Source of the DNA: Bryobacterales bacterium
GTDB lineage: Bacteria; Acidobacteriota; Terriglobia; Bryobacterales; Bryobacteraceae
DNA: 64,000 nucleotides
Assembly (NCBI GenBank): GCA_020852755.1
Contig: JADZAF010000223.1
Coordinates: 1 to 64,000 of the forward strand
Direction: 5' to 3'
The notes under the pieces were generated by a model, which did no database searches, had not been told where the DNA came from, and saw only the letters and a list, made by a program, of their open reading frames with translations. The number at the start of each line of letters is the position of its first letter. Position 1 is the stretch's first letter. Shown here in pieces: positions 16,794-25,100 of this stretch. Position numbers and translations under genes: made by a program.

Positions 16794-17975
16794 ATGGAAA
16801 CGATTCTGAATCATCCCTTGTTCCTGCCTTTGGCCGTCGCCATCGTGGTGATCCTGGCGGTGCCGGCGGCGGCTCTGTACCTTTCGCTGATCGAGCGCAA
16901 GGTGCTGGCGGATTTCCAGGTCCGGCTGGGACCTATGCGCACCGGCCCGCACGGCATTCTGCAGCCGCTGGCCGACGCGGTGAAGCTTCTGACCAAGGAA
17001 GACATCATCCCCACCCGGGCCGACCATTTCATCTTCTGGATGGCGCCGGTGGTTTCCACCGTGGCCGCGCTGACCTCTTTCTCGGTGATTCCTTTCTCCC
17101 GCACTTTAGCCGTGGCCGATGTGAACGTGGGTATTCTGATCGTGCTGGCCATGTCGGCGGTGGGCATCCTGGGCATCATCCTGGGCGGGTGGTCTTCGAA
17201 CAGCCACTATCCCCTGCTGGGCGCGCTGCGCAGCGCGGCCCAACTGGTCAGTTATGAAGTAGCCATGGCCTTCGCGCTGCTCTCCGGCCTGATGGTGGCC
17301 GGCACCTTGAGCATGCAGGGCATCGTGCAGCAGCAGGCCGAGCGGGGGGTATGGTTCGTCTTCGCGAACTATGGCCTGATGGTGGTGCCGTTCGTGATCT
17401 ACATGATCGCGGCCGTGGCCGAGACCAACCGCGCGCCTTTCGATCTGCCCGAAGCCGAAAACGAGCTGGTGGCCGGCTTCCACACCGAGTACAGCGGCTT
17501 CCGCTGGGCCCTCTTCTTCCTGGCCGAATACGCCAACATGCTGGTGGTCTCCGCCGTGGCCGTGACCCTGTTCTGGGGCGGCTGGCTGCGCCCGTTCCCC
17601 AACGTCGCCTGGCTGGACGTGCCGCTCAACTACGGGGTGCCGCTGCTGGTCTTCGCCGGCGCCGGCCTGGCCGGTTTCCGGCTGATTCCGAAGCTGAAGT
17701 ACCCGGCCCACCGCTACCTGCTGGCCGCCTTGAACGTGGCGCTGATCCTGATCGGCCTGGTGCTGATGGTCCCGGTGATCAACGCGGCGGTGCAGAATGT
17801 GCTCTGGTTCCTCTTCAAAGTAGCCTTCGTGATCTACCTGCTGATCTGGTTCCGCGGCACCTTCCCCCGCTTCCGTTATGACCAGTTGATGGACATCGGG
17901 TGGAAGTACATGATCCCCATCGGCATGGGCGCCGTGATGGCCAATGCCGTGGTGGGCATGCTCGCGCGGGGATAG
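16794..17975 (+). CDS. nuoH: NADH-quinone oxidoreductase subunit H
   Basis: A 393-residue membrane subunit that joins the peripheral and membrane arms and lines the quinone tunnel. Diagnostic motifs are LIERKVLADFQVRLGPMRTGP, QPLADAVKLLTKEDIIP, AETNRAPFDLPEAENELVAGFHTEYSG and the C-terminal RYDQLMDIGWK. Having nuoH as the last gene, after nuoN, departs from the more usual place between nuoG and nuoI. It starts one base after nuoN and completes the operon. Confidence 0.96.
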   Translation: METILNHPLFLPLAVAIVVILAVPAAALYLSLIERKVLADFQVRLGPMRTGPHGILQPLADAVKLLTKEDIIPTRADHFIFWMAPVVSTVAALTSFSVIPFSRTLAVADVNVGILIVLAMSAVGILGIILGGWSSNSHYPLLGALRSAAQLVSYEVAMAFALLSGLMVAGTLSMQGIVQQQAERGVWFVFANYGLMVVPFVIYMIAAVAETNRAPFDLPEAENELVAGFHTEYSGFRWALFFLAEYANMLVVSAVAVTLFWGGWLRPFPNVAWLDVPLNYGVPLLVFAGAGLAGFRLIPKLKYPAHRYLLAALNVALILIGLVLMVPVINAAVQNVLWFLFKVAFVIYLLIWFRGTFPRFRYDQLMDIGWKYMIPIGMGAVMANAVVGMLARG

Positions 17976-18021
17976 CTCCGGGGTCTTCGGCACGCGGATT
18001 GCTCGTTGCATCGGTACGGCG

Positions 18022-18564
18022 ATGCAACGGCTCATTCAACTCGTCATTCTGGCCGCGGGTTTCGCTCCCACCCTGGCTGCCCAGGCCGACGAAGCCGATG
18101 TCTGGGAAGTGTCGGGAGCCCTGGGAGCGCTCACCGGGCTGGGCTCACATCCCTCGGTTTCGGCCTCTCTGGCGAACGCGCAATCGACCGCCGTCTACCC
18201 GTTTTTCGAGGCTTCGTACACTCCGCTCGGCGACCGGGCCTACCAGCGTTCCGCCGGGCAGGTGACGAACCGGTCCAGCCTGTACGAGTTCACCGGCGGG
18301 GTTCATTTCAACGCAGTGGTGCGTCCCAACTTCGCGCCCTACCTGGCCGTCGGCGCCGGCGTTCTATACGCCTCGTCGGACGTGGTGACCAGCAACGGCC
18401 GGGGAACCGCGAGGATGTCGGATGCCGATGGCGTTTTCCACATAGGCGCGGGCCTGCGCTATTATTTGTCCAGGCGCTGGGGGGTGCGTCCCGAACTGAA
18501 GTTCTGTTTCAGCGACCGGACCTTCGCCCGGGCGACAATTGGCTTCTTCTACCGTTTCCCATGA
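18022..18564 (+). CDS. Small outer-membrane beta-barrel protein
   Basis: A 180-residue protein with a signal peptide (MQRLIQLVILAAGFAPTLAAQ). The rest alternates hydrophobic and polar residues with Gly and aromatic girdles, as in eight-stranded OmpA/OmpW-type barrels; the late GLRYYLSRRWGVRPELKFCF and the aromatic end (IGFFYRFP) fit this. ATG 18022 places the signal peptide at the N-terminus; an earlier in-frame ATG would bury it. The TGA overlaps the next start (ATGA), so it is cotranslated with the SIMPL gene. Ligand and function are unknown. Confidence 0.65.
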   Translation: MQRLIQLVILAAGFAPTLAAQADEADVWEVSGALGALTGLGSHPSVSASLANAQSTAVYPFFEASYTPLGDRAYQRSAGQVTNRSSLYEFTGGVHFNAVVRPNFAPYLAVGAGVLYASSDVVTSNGRGTARMSDADGVFHIGAGLRYYLSRRWGVRPELKFCFSDRTFARATIGFFYRFP

Positions 18565-19274
18565 ACTGCGTACCTGTGAACTTACTGCTTGCGCTCCTGC
18601 TGGCCGGCGCCGCCGCCGCGCAGACGGCCGCCAATCCGGCTTTGCCGCCCGTGGTTCGCGCCGGCGCCGACGCCGCGGTGTCGGCCGAGCCGGACCAGGT
18701 GTCCCTGGATATCGGGGTGGTCACCCAGGCATCGACGGCGGAAGCCGCGGCCGGCCAGAACGCCAGGCAGCTCGAGGCGGTGCAGGCGGAACTGCGCCGG
18801 GCGTTAGGCTCGCGCGGGGAGATCAAGACGGTCGCCTACTCCGTTGCCCCCAACTATCGCCATCCTCGCGAGGGCGGCCAGCCGGTCCTCGCGGGATACA
18901 CCGCCACCAACCTGCTGCGCGTCCGGACCGGCGAACTGTCTCTGGCCGGGCCGCTGATCGACGCAGCCACAAAGGCGGGCGCCAACCGCATCCACCGCCT
19001 GGACTTCTCGCTGAAGGACGAAACCGCGGCGGAGGCCCAGGCCCTGGCCGAAGCCGCCCTGAAGGCCCGGACCAAGGCGGAAGCCATGGCCAAAGCGCTG
19101 GGGCTCCGGGTCGTCCGGGTGGTCTCGGTGGAGGGCGGCGGCCAGGGGCCCATCCGTCCCATGCGCGACATGGGGCTCCTGGCCGCGGAAGCGGGCCCCG
19201 TTCCCACCCCCGTTACTCCCGGGCCCGTCGAGGTCCGTGCCAGCGCGACAGTCACGTTGGAAGTCTCACAGTAG
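18561..19274 (+). CDS. SIMPL/DUF541-domain periplasmic protein
   Basis: A 237-residue exported protein with a signal peptide (residues 1-21) and one SIMPL (DUF541) domain: VRAGADAAVSAEPDQVSLDIGV at the start, KTVAYSVAPNY, then a helix with LAEAALKARTKAEAMAKALGL and a final VEVRASATVTLEV strand. Members of this family, such as BP26 and YggE, form periplasmic oligomers and are associated with stress protection. It overlaps the upstream beta-barrel gene by four bases. Function here is inferred only from the domain. Confidence 0.85.
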   Translation: MNCVPVNLLLALLLAGAAAAQTAANPALPPVVRAGADAAVSAEPDQVSLDIGVVTQASTAEAAAGQNARQLEAVQAELRRALGSRGEIKTVAYSVAPNYRHPREGGQPVLAGYTATNLLRVRTGELSLAGPLIDAATKAGANRIHRLDFSLKDETAAEAQALAEAALKARTKAEAMAKALGLRVVRVVSVEGGGQGPIRPMRDMGLLAAEAGPVPTPVTPGPVEVRASATVTLEVSQ

Positions 19275-19306
19275 CCCCCGATGTGCTGTGGGTGTCAGGG
19301 GGGCCT

Positions 19307-19621
19307 ATGCGTGCTCTTGTGCTTCTTTTTGCATTGAGTCTTGCTCTTGCGCCGGGATGCCGGACGACACAGTCGCCCGAAAGCCAGGTGAAGGACCTGA
19401 GAATCACCACGGAACTGAAGTCCCGGCTGGCATCCGAGGTGCGCCTTTCAACCTTGACCAACGTGGACGTGAACACGACCAACGGGGTGGTGACGCTCTC
19501 CGGCCAGGTGAGTAGCCGGGAAGTCAAGCAGAAGGCCGGGGAAGCCGCCCGCGCCGTTCCCGGTGTGGTGGGCGTGACCAATAACCTGCAGGTGACGGGC
19601 GAACCTCAGCCGGCGGATTGA
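19307..19621 (+). CDS. BON-domain lipoprotein
   Basis: A 104-residue protein with a signal sequence ending LALAPGC, where the Cys could be lipidated, although the lipobox is not ideal. One BON domain follows: LRITTELKSRLASEVRLSTLTNV, VDVNTTNGVVTLSGQV and a closing VPGVVGVTNNLQV. BON domains bind membranes or phospholipid and occur in OsmY and DolP. A GGGGGG run before ATG 19307 may serve as ribosome site. It probably shares the transcript of the two preceding envelope genes. Confidence 0.85.
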   Translation: MRALVLLFALSLALAPGCRTTQSPESQVKDLRITTELKSRLASEVRLSTLTNVDVNTTNGVVTLSGQVSSREVKQKAGEAARAVPGVVGVTNNLQVTGEPQPAD

Positions 19622-19706
19622 CGAGCACTCGTTGGAACCGTTGTGGCCCACGTCTTACCCTGCTGCCCCTGCACCGTAAGAAGGTGCTCCGGCCGGGGAG
19701 CGCGAG

Positions 19707-20345
19707 TCACCCGAGAAGAACCAGCAGCGCGAACACGTACACCCACAGCGCGCCCATGAAGTGCCAGTAGAACACGCTGACATCGGCCGCGGTCCTCTTG
19801 CCGGGACCGAGGCGAAAGCGCAGGGCCTGAATGTCCACGTACAGCAATGCGATCACGCCGCCCAACAGGTGCGAGGCGTGCGCTACCGTGAGTACATAGA
19901 AGAACGAGCTGCCGGGGTTCGTGCCCAGAGAGATTCCGCCGTTCTGGAGCAGCCGCCAGGCCAGGTACTGGCCCGCCAGAAACAAGGCCCCGAGCGCCGT
20001 ACCCGCCGTCCAGTAGAGGTTGAACCTCAGCCGCCGGGCGGACCGCAGCGCACGGCGGGCCAGCTCCAGAAGCACGCTGCTCACCAGAAGAACTCCGGTG
20101 TTCCACCAGAGCACACGGGGCAGGCGTACACCCGCCCAATCCTGGGACGAGGCGCGCCGTACCAGAAACGCCGCGGAAAGAGCGCCGAAGAACACGGCCA
20201 CGGCCGCGAAGACCACCAGCATCCCGAGGAAGGCCGCCTGGCGCGAGGAACCGGGCCGCCCCCCGCCTCCACCCCAGCCACTGGACCCCCCGGGCGGGGG
20301 TGTCTTTCCTGCCTTCCGGTAATCCTTCAAAAGAGAAACAGCCAT
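19707..20345 (-). CDS. Heme-copper oxidase subunit III
   Basis: A 212-residue membrane protein of the cytochrome c oxidase subunit III family with five helices, the length of bacterial short forms. Conserved positions are GQYLAWRLL, NPGSSFFYVLTVAHASHLLGG and [19 protein letters not shown]. Residues 8-35 form a Gly/Pro-rich N-terminal stretch before the first helix. No subunit I or II gene is nearby, so it must assemble with products encoded elsewhere or belong to a NorE-like lineage. It converges with the BON gene. No clear promoter was found. Confidence 0.85.
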   Translation of the reverse strand: MAVSLLKDYRKAGKTPPPGGSSGWGGGGGRPGSSRQAAFLGMLVVFAAVAVFFGALSAAFLVRRASSQDWAGVRLPRVLWWNTGVLLVSSVLLELARRALRSARRLRFNLYWTAGTALGALFLAGQYLAWRLLQNGGISLGTNPGSSFFYVLTVAHASHLLGGVIALLYVDIQALRFRLGPGKRTAADVSVFYWHFMGALWVYVFALLVLLG

Positions 20346-20460
20346 AGGCGGTCACTGCGCGAACAGGAATCCGATGAGTGCTCGCGTAGCACGGTTGCAC
20401 CGGAGCGGGCGCTTCCGTGTGGCGCAAACAATCAAACGGTGTCCTCCCTCACCCTTTCGA

Positions 20461-20490
20461 TTCAAGTGCGTCAAATCGAAGCACTATAAT
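20461..20490 (+). promoter_or_regulatory. Promoter of the TPR gene
   Basis: A consensus -10 box TATAAT at 20485-20490 lies 18 bases after a weak -35 candidate, TTCAAG (20461-20466). A transcript starting near 20497 would have a leader of about 37 bases with the ribosome site AGGAGG at 20521-20526. Confidence 0.5.
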
Positions 20491-20533
20491 TCGGGCAACC
20501 AAGTATAACTCACCGTTGAGAGGAGGATGGTGA

Positions 20534-21862
20534 ATGAAGAAGGTCTGCCTCGCCGCGACGATGGCAGCAGTAATCCGTATTACTCTTTACGCTGACGTTG
20601 CCCTCTGGGATCGGTTGCTCGTGGATGCGGATCGCCTGGCTCGCGAGGGCGTCTATGCAGAGGCGGAGAAAACCTACCAGGCCGCGCTCGCCGAGGCTCG
20701 GAAACACCCCGAGGAGGAGCACCGTCTCGCCAGGACCTTGAACAACTCGGCGGCCCTCTATCGCGCGCAAGGGCGCTACCCGGAGGCAGAGACTCATTAC
20801 CGCCGCGCGCTGGAGATCTGGGAGAAGTACCTCGAAACCCGCCCGCTCGATCTGGCATACACTCTGAGTAACCTGGCGGAACTGTTGCGCGAGGGGGGAA
20901 ACTACCGCGAGGCGGAGCCGCTCTACCGCCGCTCCCTGAACATTCTCGAGCGCCACACGGGACCCGAGGATCTCCGGCTTGCTCCTGTGCTGAATAACCT
21001 GGGCGAGTTGTGCCGGGTACAACGGCGTTACGCCGAGGCGGAATCGCTCTACCGGCGCTCGCTGGCGATTCGAGAAAAGGCGCAGGGAAAGGACGACCCC
21101 GGCCTTGCCCAGGTGCTCAACAACCTGGGCGCCCTCCATCACGGCCGCGGCGATTTTTCGGCCGCTGAAAGCGCTCTGGCGCGTGCCCTGGCTATCCGAG
21201 AGAAGTCTCTGGCCGCCGACCACCCCGACATCGGCTCCACGCTGAACAACCTGGCCGGCGTTTACCAGGCCCTGCGCCGGTGGCCCGAGGCGCGTGCGGC
21301 TTTTGACCGGGCCCTGGCGATATGGGAGAGGAAGCTGGGTCCGCGGCATCCCCGGCTGGCGGTGCTGCTGAACAACTACGGCACGCTGGAATTCCGTACG
21401 GGCCGCACGGTCGAGGCCGAGGCGCTGTACCGGCGGGCGCTTGCGGTTCAGGAGGAAGGGCTCGGCCGGAACCACCCGGACGCGGTTCCGATTCTGCAGA
21501 ACCTGGGCGATCTCTTCTTCAAACAGGGCCGCTACCGGGCGGCCGGGGAGATGTACCAGCGGGAACTGGAGGTCCAGCAGCGCTTCGCGGCGCCCGCGAG
21601 TCCCGAACTGGCGGTCACCCTGACCAGCCTGGCGCTCAGCCACTTCCAGCAAGGCCGCAATACCGAAGCCGAATCCGGTTTGAAGCGCTCGCTCAGCATC
21701 CTGGAGCAACAGGTCCCGGCCAATGAACCTGCCATTGCCGCGAACCTGGTCCATCTGGCGGCCGTCTACCGCGCCGCCGGGCGCGAGCAGAAGGCCAGAG
21801 AAACGGACCACCGGGCGAACGGGATCCGCAAGAGAGCCGGTCTTTCCACGGGCGCTCTGTAG
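20534..21862 (+). CDS. Exported tetratricopeptide-repeat protein (kinesin light chain type)
   Basis: A 442-residue protein with an N-terminal hydrophobic stretch (residues 4-21) that may be a signal peptide, followed by about nine 42-residue TPR units of the kinesin light chain kind. Each unit repeats a pattern such as LNNLGELCRVQRRYAEAESLYRRSLAIREK. Such arrays form a right-handed solenoid for protein binding; no catalytic domain is attached. The ribosome site AGGAGG is eight bases from the ATG. Its partner is unknown. The gene converges with the MFS permease gene. Confidence 0.8.
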   Translation: MKKVCLAATMAAVIRITLYADVALWDRLLVDADRLAREGVYAEAEKTYQAALAEARKHPEEEHRLARTLNNSAALYRAQGRYPEAETHYRRALEIWEKYLETRPLDLAYTLSNLAELLREGGNYREAEPLYRRSLNILERHTGPEDLRLAPVLNNLGELCRVQRRYAEAESLYRRSLAIREKAQGKDDPGLAQVLNNLGALHHGRGDFSAAESALARALAIREKSLAADHPDIGSTLNNLAGVYQALRRWPEARAAFDRALAIWERKLGPRHPRLAVLLNNYGTLEFRTGRTVEAEALYRRALAVQEEGLGRNHPDAVPILQNLGDLFFKQGRYRAAGEMYQRELEVQQRFAAPASPELAVTLTSLALSHFQQGRNTEAESGLKRSLSILEQQVPANEPAIAANLVHLAAVYRAAGREQKARETDHRANGIRKRAGLSTGAL

Positions 21863-21871
21863 CGGCCCGAA

Positions 21872-23146
21872 TCAGGTTCTGACCGCCACGGCCTGCCGCC
21901 GCCGCCGCTCCGCCTTCCAGTCGATCGTCTCCACCGGCCCCACGATGAAGATGTAGGAAAGAGCTCCGATCACAAGAACGATGCTGGCCGCTAGAAATGC
22001 CAGGAGGAAGAAACCGGTCCGTTGCACGATGATGCCGGTAATGATGGGAGCAGTGACGCCGGCCATGTTGCCCAGGCAGTTTTGCAGGCCGGTCCACTTG
22101 CCGGCGGCAGCCGGCCCGGCCAGGGTCTGAGTAGTGGCCCACAGGTTGGAGCTGAACATCCCGAACAGCAGGCAGGCGACCACCAGCAGAACCATGGAGA
22201 GCCCGTGATCCGGGATGGCGGCGGCGGGCAGCATCAGGGTGCAGCCCAGCAGTCCGCAGATGCAGAAGGTCTTGCGCACCCGCGTCACGCTCGCTCCCCG
22301 CGCGATCCAGCGGTCGGAAAACCAGCCGCCGGTGATGGAGGAGACCGCGATCCCCCAGAACGGAACCGAGCCCAGCACGGCCATCATACTCATCGAAAAG
22401 TGGCGCTCCTGAACCAGGTACGAGGGAAGCCAGGTGAGCATGAAGTACCAGGCGTAGTTGCCCGCGAACAGCCCCAGAAACGTGCCCCAGGCCGAACGCT
22501 GCCGCAGAATCTCCAGGAGGCCGGGCGCTTCCTCGTCCTCGACCGGCACCAGGCGGTGATGGTCTCGCGGCGCCCAGATCGCCCACGGCGGCAGCCACAA
22601 CATGGCCCCCACACCGAGCGCGATGAACAGAGCCCGCCAGCCGAAGTTCGCCACCAGCAGCCCGCCGATCAGCGTTCCCAGCGCGGGACCGGCCTTCGTG
22701 CCCACATCCACCAGCGCGTTGGCGAGGCCGCGCCGGCTTTCCGGGACGTGGTTGGCGATGATCTTCGAGTACGCCGGAAACGCCACCGCTTCTCCCGCGC
22801 CCAGCAGCAGCCGCAGGGCGAAGAGCGCGGCGAAACTGCCGACCAAACCCGTGAGCCCGGTGGCCAGAGACCACACGAAGAACCCAAGGCCGTAGACCAG
22901 GCTCACGTCGTAGCGGTCTACCAGCCAGCCCCCCACTACCTGCAGCAAAGCGTAGGTCCAGAAAAACGAGGAAAGCAGAACGCCCATCTGCGAGGGCGAA
23001 AGAGATAGTTCCGTGGAAAGCTGCGGCGCCGCCACCGAGAGGTTGCCCCGGTCGATGTAGTTGATTCCCACGGAGATCAGTAGAAGCAGGAGGAATCCCC
23101 ACTGCGTGCGCGTCAATTTCGCCTGGACCCTAGCGGCTTGCGCCAT
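21872..23146 (-). CDS. MFS permease of the anion:cation symporter type (hexuronate/aldonate-like)
   Basis: A 424-residue, twelve-helix major facilitator protein. The opening INYIDRGNLSVAAPQLS and the loop GGWLVDRYDVSLVYGLGF are typical of the ACS family, whose bacterial members (ExuT, GudP, DgoT) import hexuronates, glucarate or galactonate with protons. Proximity to two sugar-acid dehydratase-like genes supports such a substrate; phthalate-type or other organic anions remain possible. ATG 23146 is preferred because TACACT lies exactly seven bases upstream, as in leaderless genes, and the N-terminus matches the family. There is no ribosome site. Confidence 0.85.
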   Translation of the reverse strand: MAQAARVQAKLTRTQWGFLLLLLISVGINYIDRGNLSVAAPQLSTELSLSPSQMGVLLSSFFWTYALLQVVGGWLVDRYDVSLVYGLGFFVWSLATGLTGLVGSFAALFALRLLLGAGEAVAFPAYSKIIANHVPESRRGLANALVDVGTKAGPALGTLIGGLLVANFGWRALFIALGVGAMLWLPPWAIWAPRDHHRLVPVEDEEAPGLLEILRQRSAWGTFLGLFAGNYAWYFMLTWLPSYLVQERHFSMSMMAVLGSVPFWGIAVSSITGGWFSDRWIARGASVTRVRKTFCICGLLGCTLMLPAAAIPDHGLSMVLLVVACLLFGMFSSNLWATTQTLAGPAAAGKWTGLQNCLGNMAGVTAPIITGIIVQRTGFFLLAFLAASIVLVIGALSYIFIVGPVETIDWKAERRRRQAVAVRT

Positions 23147-23153
23147 TGTTCGG

Positions 23154-23159
23154 AGTGTA
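23154..23159 (-). promoter_or_regulatory. -10 box for a leaderless MFS permease mRNA
   Basis: TACACT, preceded by TGT (extended -10), ends seven bases before ATG 23146 on the minus strand. A divergent TGT-TACGCT (23194-23199, plus strand) may serve the beta-barrel gene. Confidence 0.5.
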
Positions 23160-23219
23160 ACAGATCGGGATTGGGCGCCGAGGTAGCGGTTGTTACGCTG
23201 GAATTTGACACACGCAAAC

Positions 23220-23696
23220 ATGCAATCGACGATGAGAATCTCTCTGCTGCTCTTGCTGGCTGGTTTGACTTTCGGCGCCGGGCACGGCTTCGCACAGCAG
23301 TCCTTCGGATACGGATTCCTGGGAGGGACTTTCGGAGGCCGGGGCATCGGTGGCGCCTTCCGTTACGGCATGGGAGGCGAATGGGCCGTTGCCCCGCGGG
23401 TGATGCTGGGGGCCGAGGTGGGCGGCATCGAGAAGGACGGCAGCGGCGTGGTGGCCTCGGCCAACGCCGCCTATCACATTCCGGTCCGCTCCTACGGCAA
23501 CCGCCTGGACCCGTTTGTCACCGGCGGCGTCTCCATCGCGCACCTGCGCGACACGGGACTGTTCCTGAATCTCGGCGGCGGAGTGAACTACTGGTTCCAG
23601 CGGCGGTTGGGATTCCGGGTCGAGCTGCGCGGATATCCCGGAGGCCAGGATCTGAACAGCTTCGGCGAATTCCGCATGGGCGTGGTATTCCGGTAA
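23220..23696 (+). CDS. Small outer-membrane beta-barrel protein
   Basis: A protein of about 158 residues with a signal peptide (MRISLLLLLAGLTFGAGHGFAQ) and a Gly-rich beta-barrel pattern: GGEWAVAPRVMLGAEVGGI, ANAAYHIPV, DPFVTGGVSIAHL and a final FGEFRMGVVFR ending in an aromatic-basic pair. It resembles small eight-stranded porin-like proteins. Two starts are possible (23220 and 23232), and neither has a ribosome site. The first is given because TGT-TACGCT lies 20 bases upstream. Divergent from the MFS permease gene; function unknown. Confidence 0.6.
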   Translation: MQSTMRISLLLLLAGLTFGAGHGFAQQSFGYGFLGGTFGGRGIGGAFRYGMGGEWAVAPRVMLGAEVGGIEKDGSGVVASANAAYHIPVRSYGNRLDPFVTGGVSIAHLRDTGLFLNLGGGVNYWFQRRLGFRVELRGYPGGQDLNSFGEFRMGVVFR

Positions 23697-23716
23697 CGCG
23701 GTGACGGAAGCGCGGC

Positions 23717-23736
23717 GGCAGCCCGGAAGGGCTGCC
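23717..23736. terminator. Symmetrical hairpin between convergent genes
   Basis: GGCAGCCC (23717-23724) and GGGCTGCC (23729-23736) form a perfect 8-bp stem closed by a GGAA tetraloop. It sits between the ends of two convergent genes (23696 and 23751). No U-tract follows on either strand, so it may be a weak bidirectional terminator or a dispersed repeat. Confidence 0.4.
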
Positions 23737-23750
23737 CCACTCCCGCAGCT

Positions 23751-24992
23751 TCAGGCGGTGAACCAGGGCGTTCCGGGACGCAGGTTCTTCTTCACCGCTT
23801 CGTCGTTCATCTCCAGCCCGATGCCGGGACGGTCGGAAACCGTGATGAACCCCTTCTGGATGATGTCGCCTTCCTTGACGAACTCCTTCCAGCGCACGGT
23901 GCGGGCGGCCGGGTGTCCCCAGTGCCACTCCAGAACCAGGGCGTTGGGGATCGCCGCCAACATGTGGCAGGTGGCCATGGTGCCCATGGGGGAAGCCTGG
24001 CAGTGGGGCGCCATCGGCACGTAGTAGGTGTGAGCCATGTCGGCGATCTTGCGCCCCTCCAGCAGGCCGCCGCACTTCTGAATGTCGGGCATGATGATGT
24101 CCACCGCCCGCTTCTCCAACAGCTCGCGGAAGCCGTGCCGCAGGAACAGGTTCTCCCCGGCGCAGATGGGCGTGCTGGTCGATTCGCGCACGTCGCGCAT
24201 GGCGTCCACGTTCTCCGGAGGCACCGGTTCTTCCAGCTTGAAGGGCTCCAGTTCCCTGGCCATGCGCTTGGCCGTGCCCAGGTCGTAACGCCCGTGCATG
24301 TCCACGGCCAGTTCGATCCGCCTGGGCAGCGACTCGCGCAGGAACGCCACCTTGTCGACCATGTGCTCGATCTCCAGGTTGTTGGCGGTCCAGTTCACGC
24401 GGTCGAACCGGTCCGGGTCCATGCCGTCGTCGATATCGATCTTGGCGGCCGTGAATCCGTTCTCGATGATTTGAGCGATAAACTCCTTGGCCTTGGGATC
24501 GTTACGGTTGTTGGTGCCCGAATCGCAGTAGATACGGATGCGCTCGCGCGTCTTGCCGCCCAGCAACTGGTAGATCGGCAGGCCCACCGCCTTGCCGGTC
24601 AGGTCCCAGAGCGCGATTTCCACCGCCGTCAGAGCGGAGACGTACTGCCCCGCCTGGGCGCCGGCGAAGATGCCTGAAGTGCGCAGCCGCTCGAAAAGCA
24701 GTTCCACGTTCAGCGGATCCTGCCCCATCAGGGCCCAGCGGAAGCCGGCCACGATGGGCACTCCGCCGCTGACCGAATCGACGGCTTCCCCGTGTCCGTA
24801 CACCCCCTGGTCGGTGTAGATGCGGACGTACAATGCTCCCATCGCGGGGACCGCCTGTACGTCCTTGATCTTCAGTTTCGGGCGCCCGTGCGGCGAGGTG
24901 GAGGTCTGCACGGCGGCGGACAGTCCTTCCAGGCTGAACAGGCTGCCCAGCCCGGCCCCGGCGGCTTGAAGAAACGATCGGCGATTGAGCAT
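23751..24992 (-). CDS. Tat-exported enolase-superfamily dehydratase
   Basis: A 413-residue mandelate racemase/muconate lactonizing-type enzyme. A twin-arginine signal (NRRSFLQAAGAG) occupies residues 3-27. Probable metal ligands are D231 (VDMHGRYD), E254 (KLEEP) and E280 (AGEN), with K184 (AAKIDID) and H330 (APHCQ) as likely acid/base residues. The set resembles galactonate or gluconate dehydratases; which sugar acid is used is not clear. GATAAT lies seven bases before ATG 24992, indicating a leaderless mRNA. A far longer frame continues upstream on this strand, but it is antisense to the next gene. Confidence 0.87.
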   Translation of the reverse strand: MLNRRSFLQAAGAGLGSLFSLEGLSAAVQTSTSPHGRPKLKIKDVQAVPAMGALYVRIYTDQGVYGHGEAVDSVSGGVPIVAGFRWALMGQDPLNVELLFERLRTSGIFAGAQAGQYVSALTAVEIALWDLTGKAVGLPIYQLLGGKTRERIRIYCDSGTNNRNDPKAKEFIAQIIENGFTAAKIDIDDGMDPDRFDRVNWTANNLEIEHMVDKVAFLRESLPRRIELAVDMHGRYDLGTAKRMARELEPFKLEEPVPPENVDAMRDVRESTSTPICAGENLFLRHGFRELLEKRAVDIIMPDIQKCGGLLEGRKIADMAHTYYVPMAPHCQASPMGTMATCHMLAAIPNALVLEWHWGHPAARTVRWKEFVKEGDIIQKGFITVSDRPGIGLEMNDEAVKKNLRPGTPWFTA

Positions 24993-24999
24993 GGTACCC

Positions 25000-25005
25000 A
25001 TTATC
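25000..25005 (-). promoter_or_regulatory. -10 box for a leaderless dehydratase mRNA
   Basis: GATAAT on the minus strand ends seven bases before ATG 24992, with GGGTACC between them and no ribosome-binding sequence. Confidence 0.45.
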
Positions 25006-25078
25006 GTCCGGAAGTCCCGGGAATCCAGCCCCCGGAATGCGGGCCCCGGCGGTCGCCGGGACCGGCGCCCCGCTTCGG

Positions 25079-25084
25079 TATAAT
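25079..25084 (+). promoter_or_regulatory. -10 box for the glycosidase-like gene
   Basis: A consensus TATAAT precedes ATG 25101 by 16 bases, predicting a leader of about ten bases. It is divergent from the dehydratase promoter at 25000-25005, so both genes start from a shared 108-base region. Confidence 0.45.
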
Positions 25085-25100
25085 TCCCCTGAGTCTCGAC

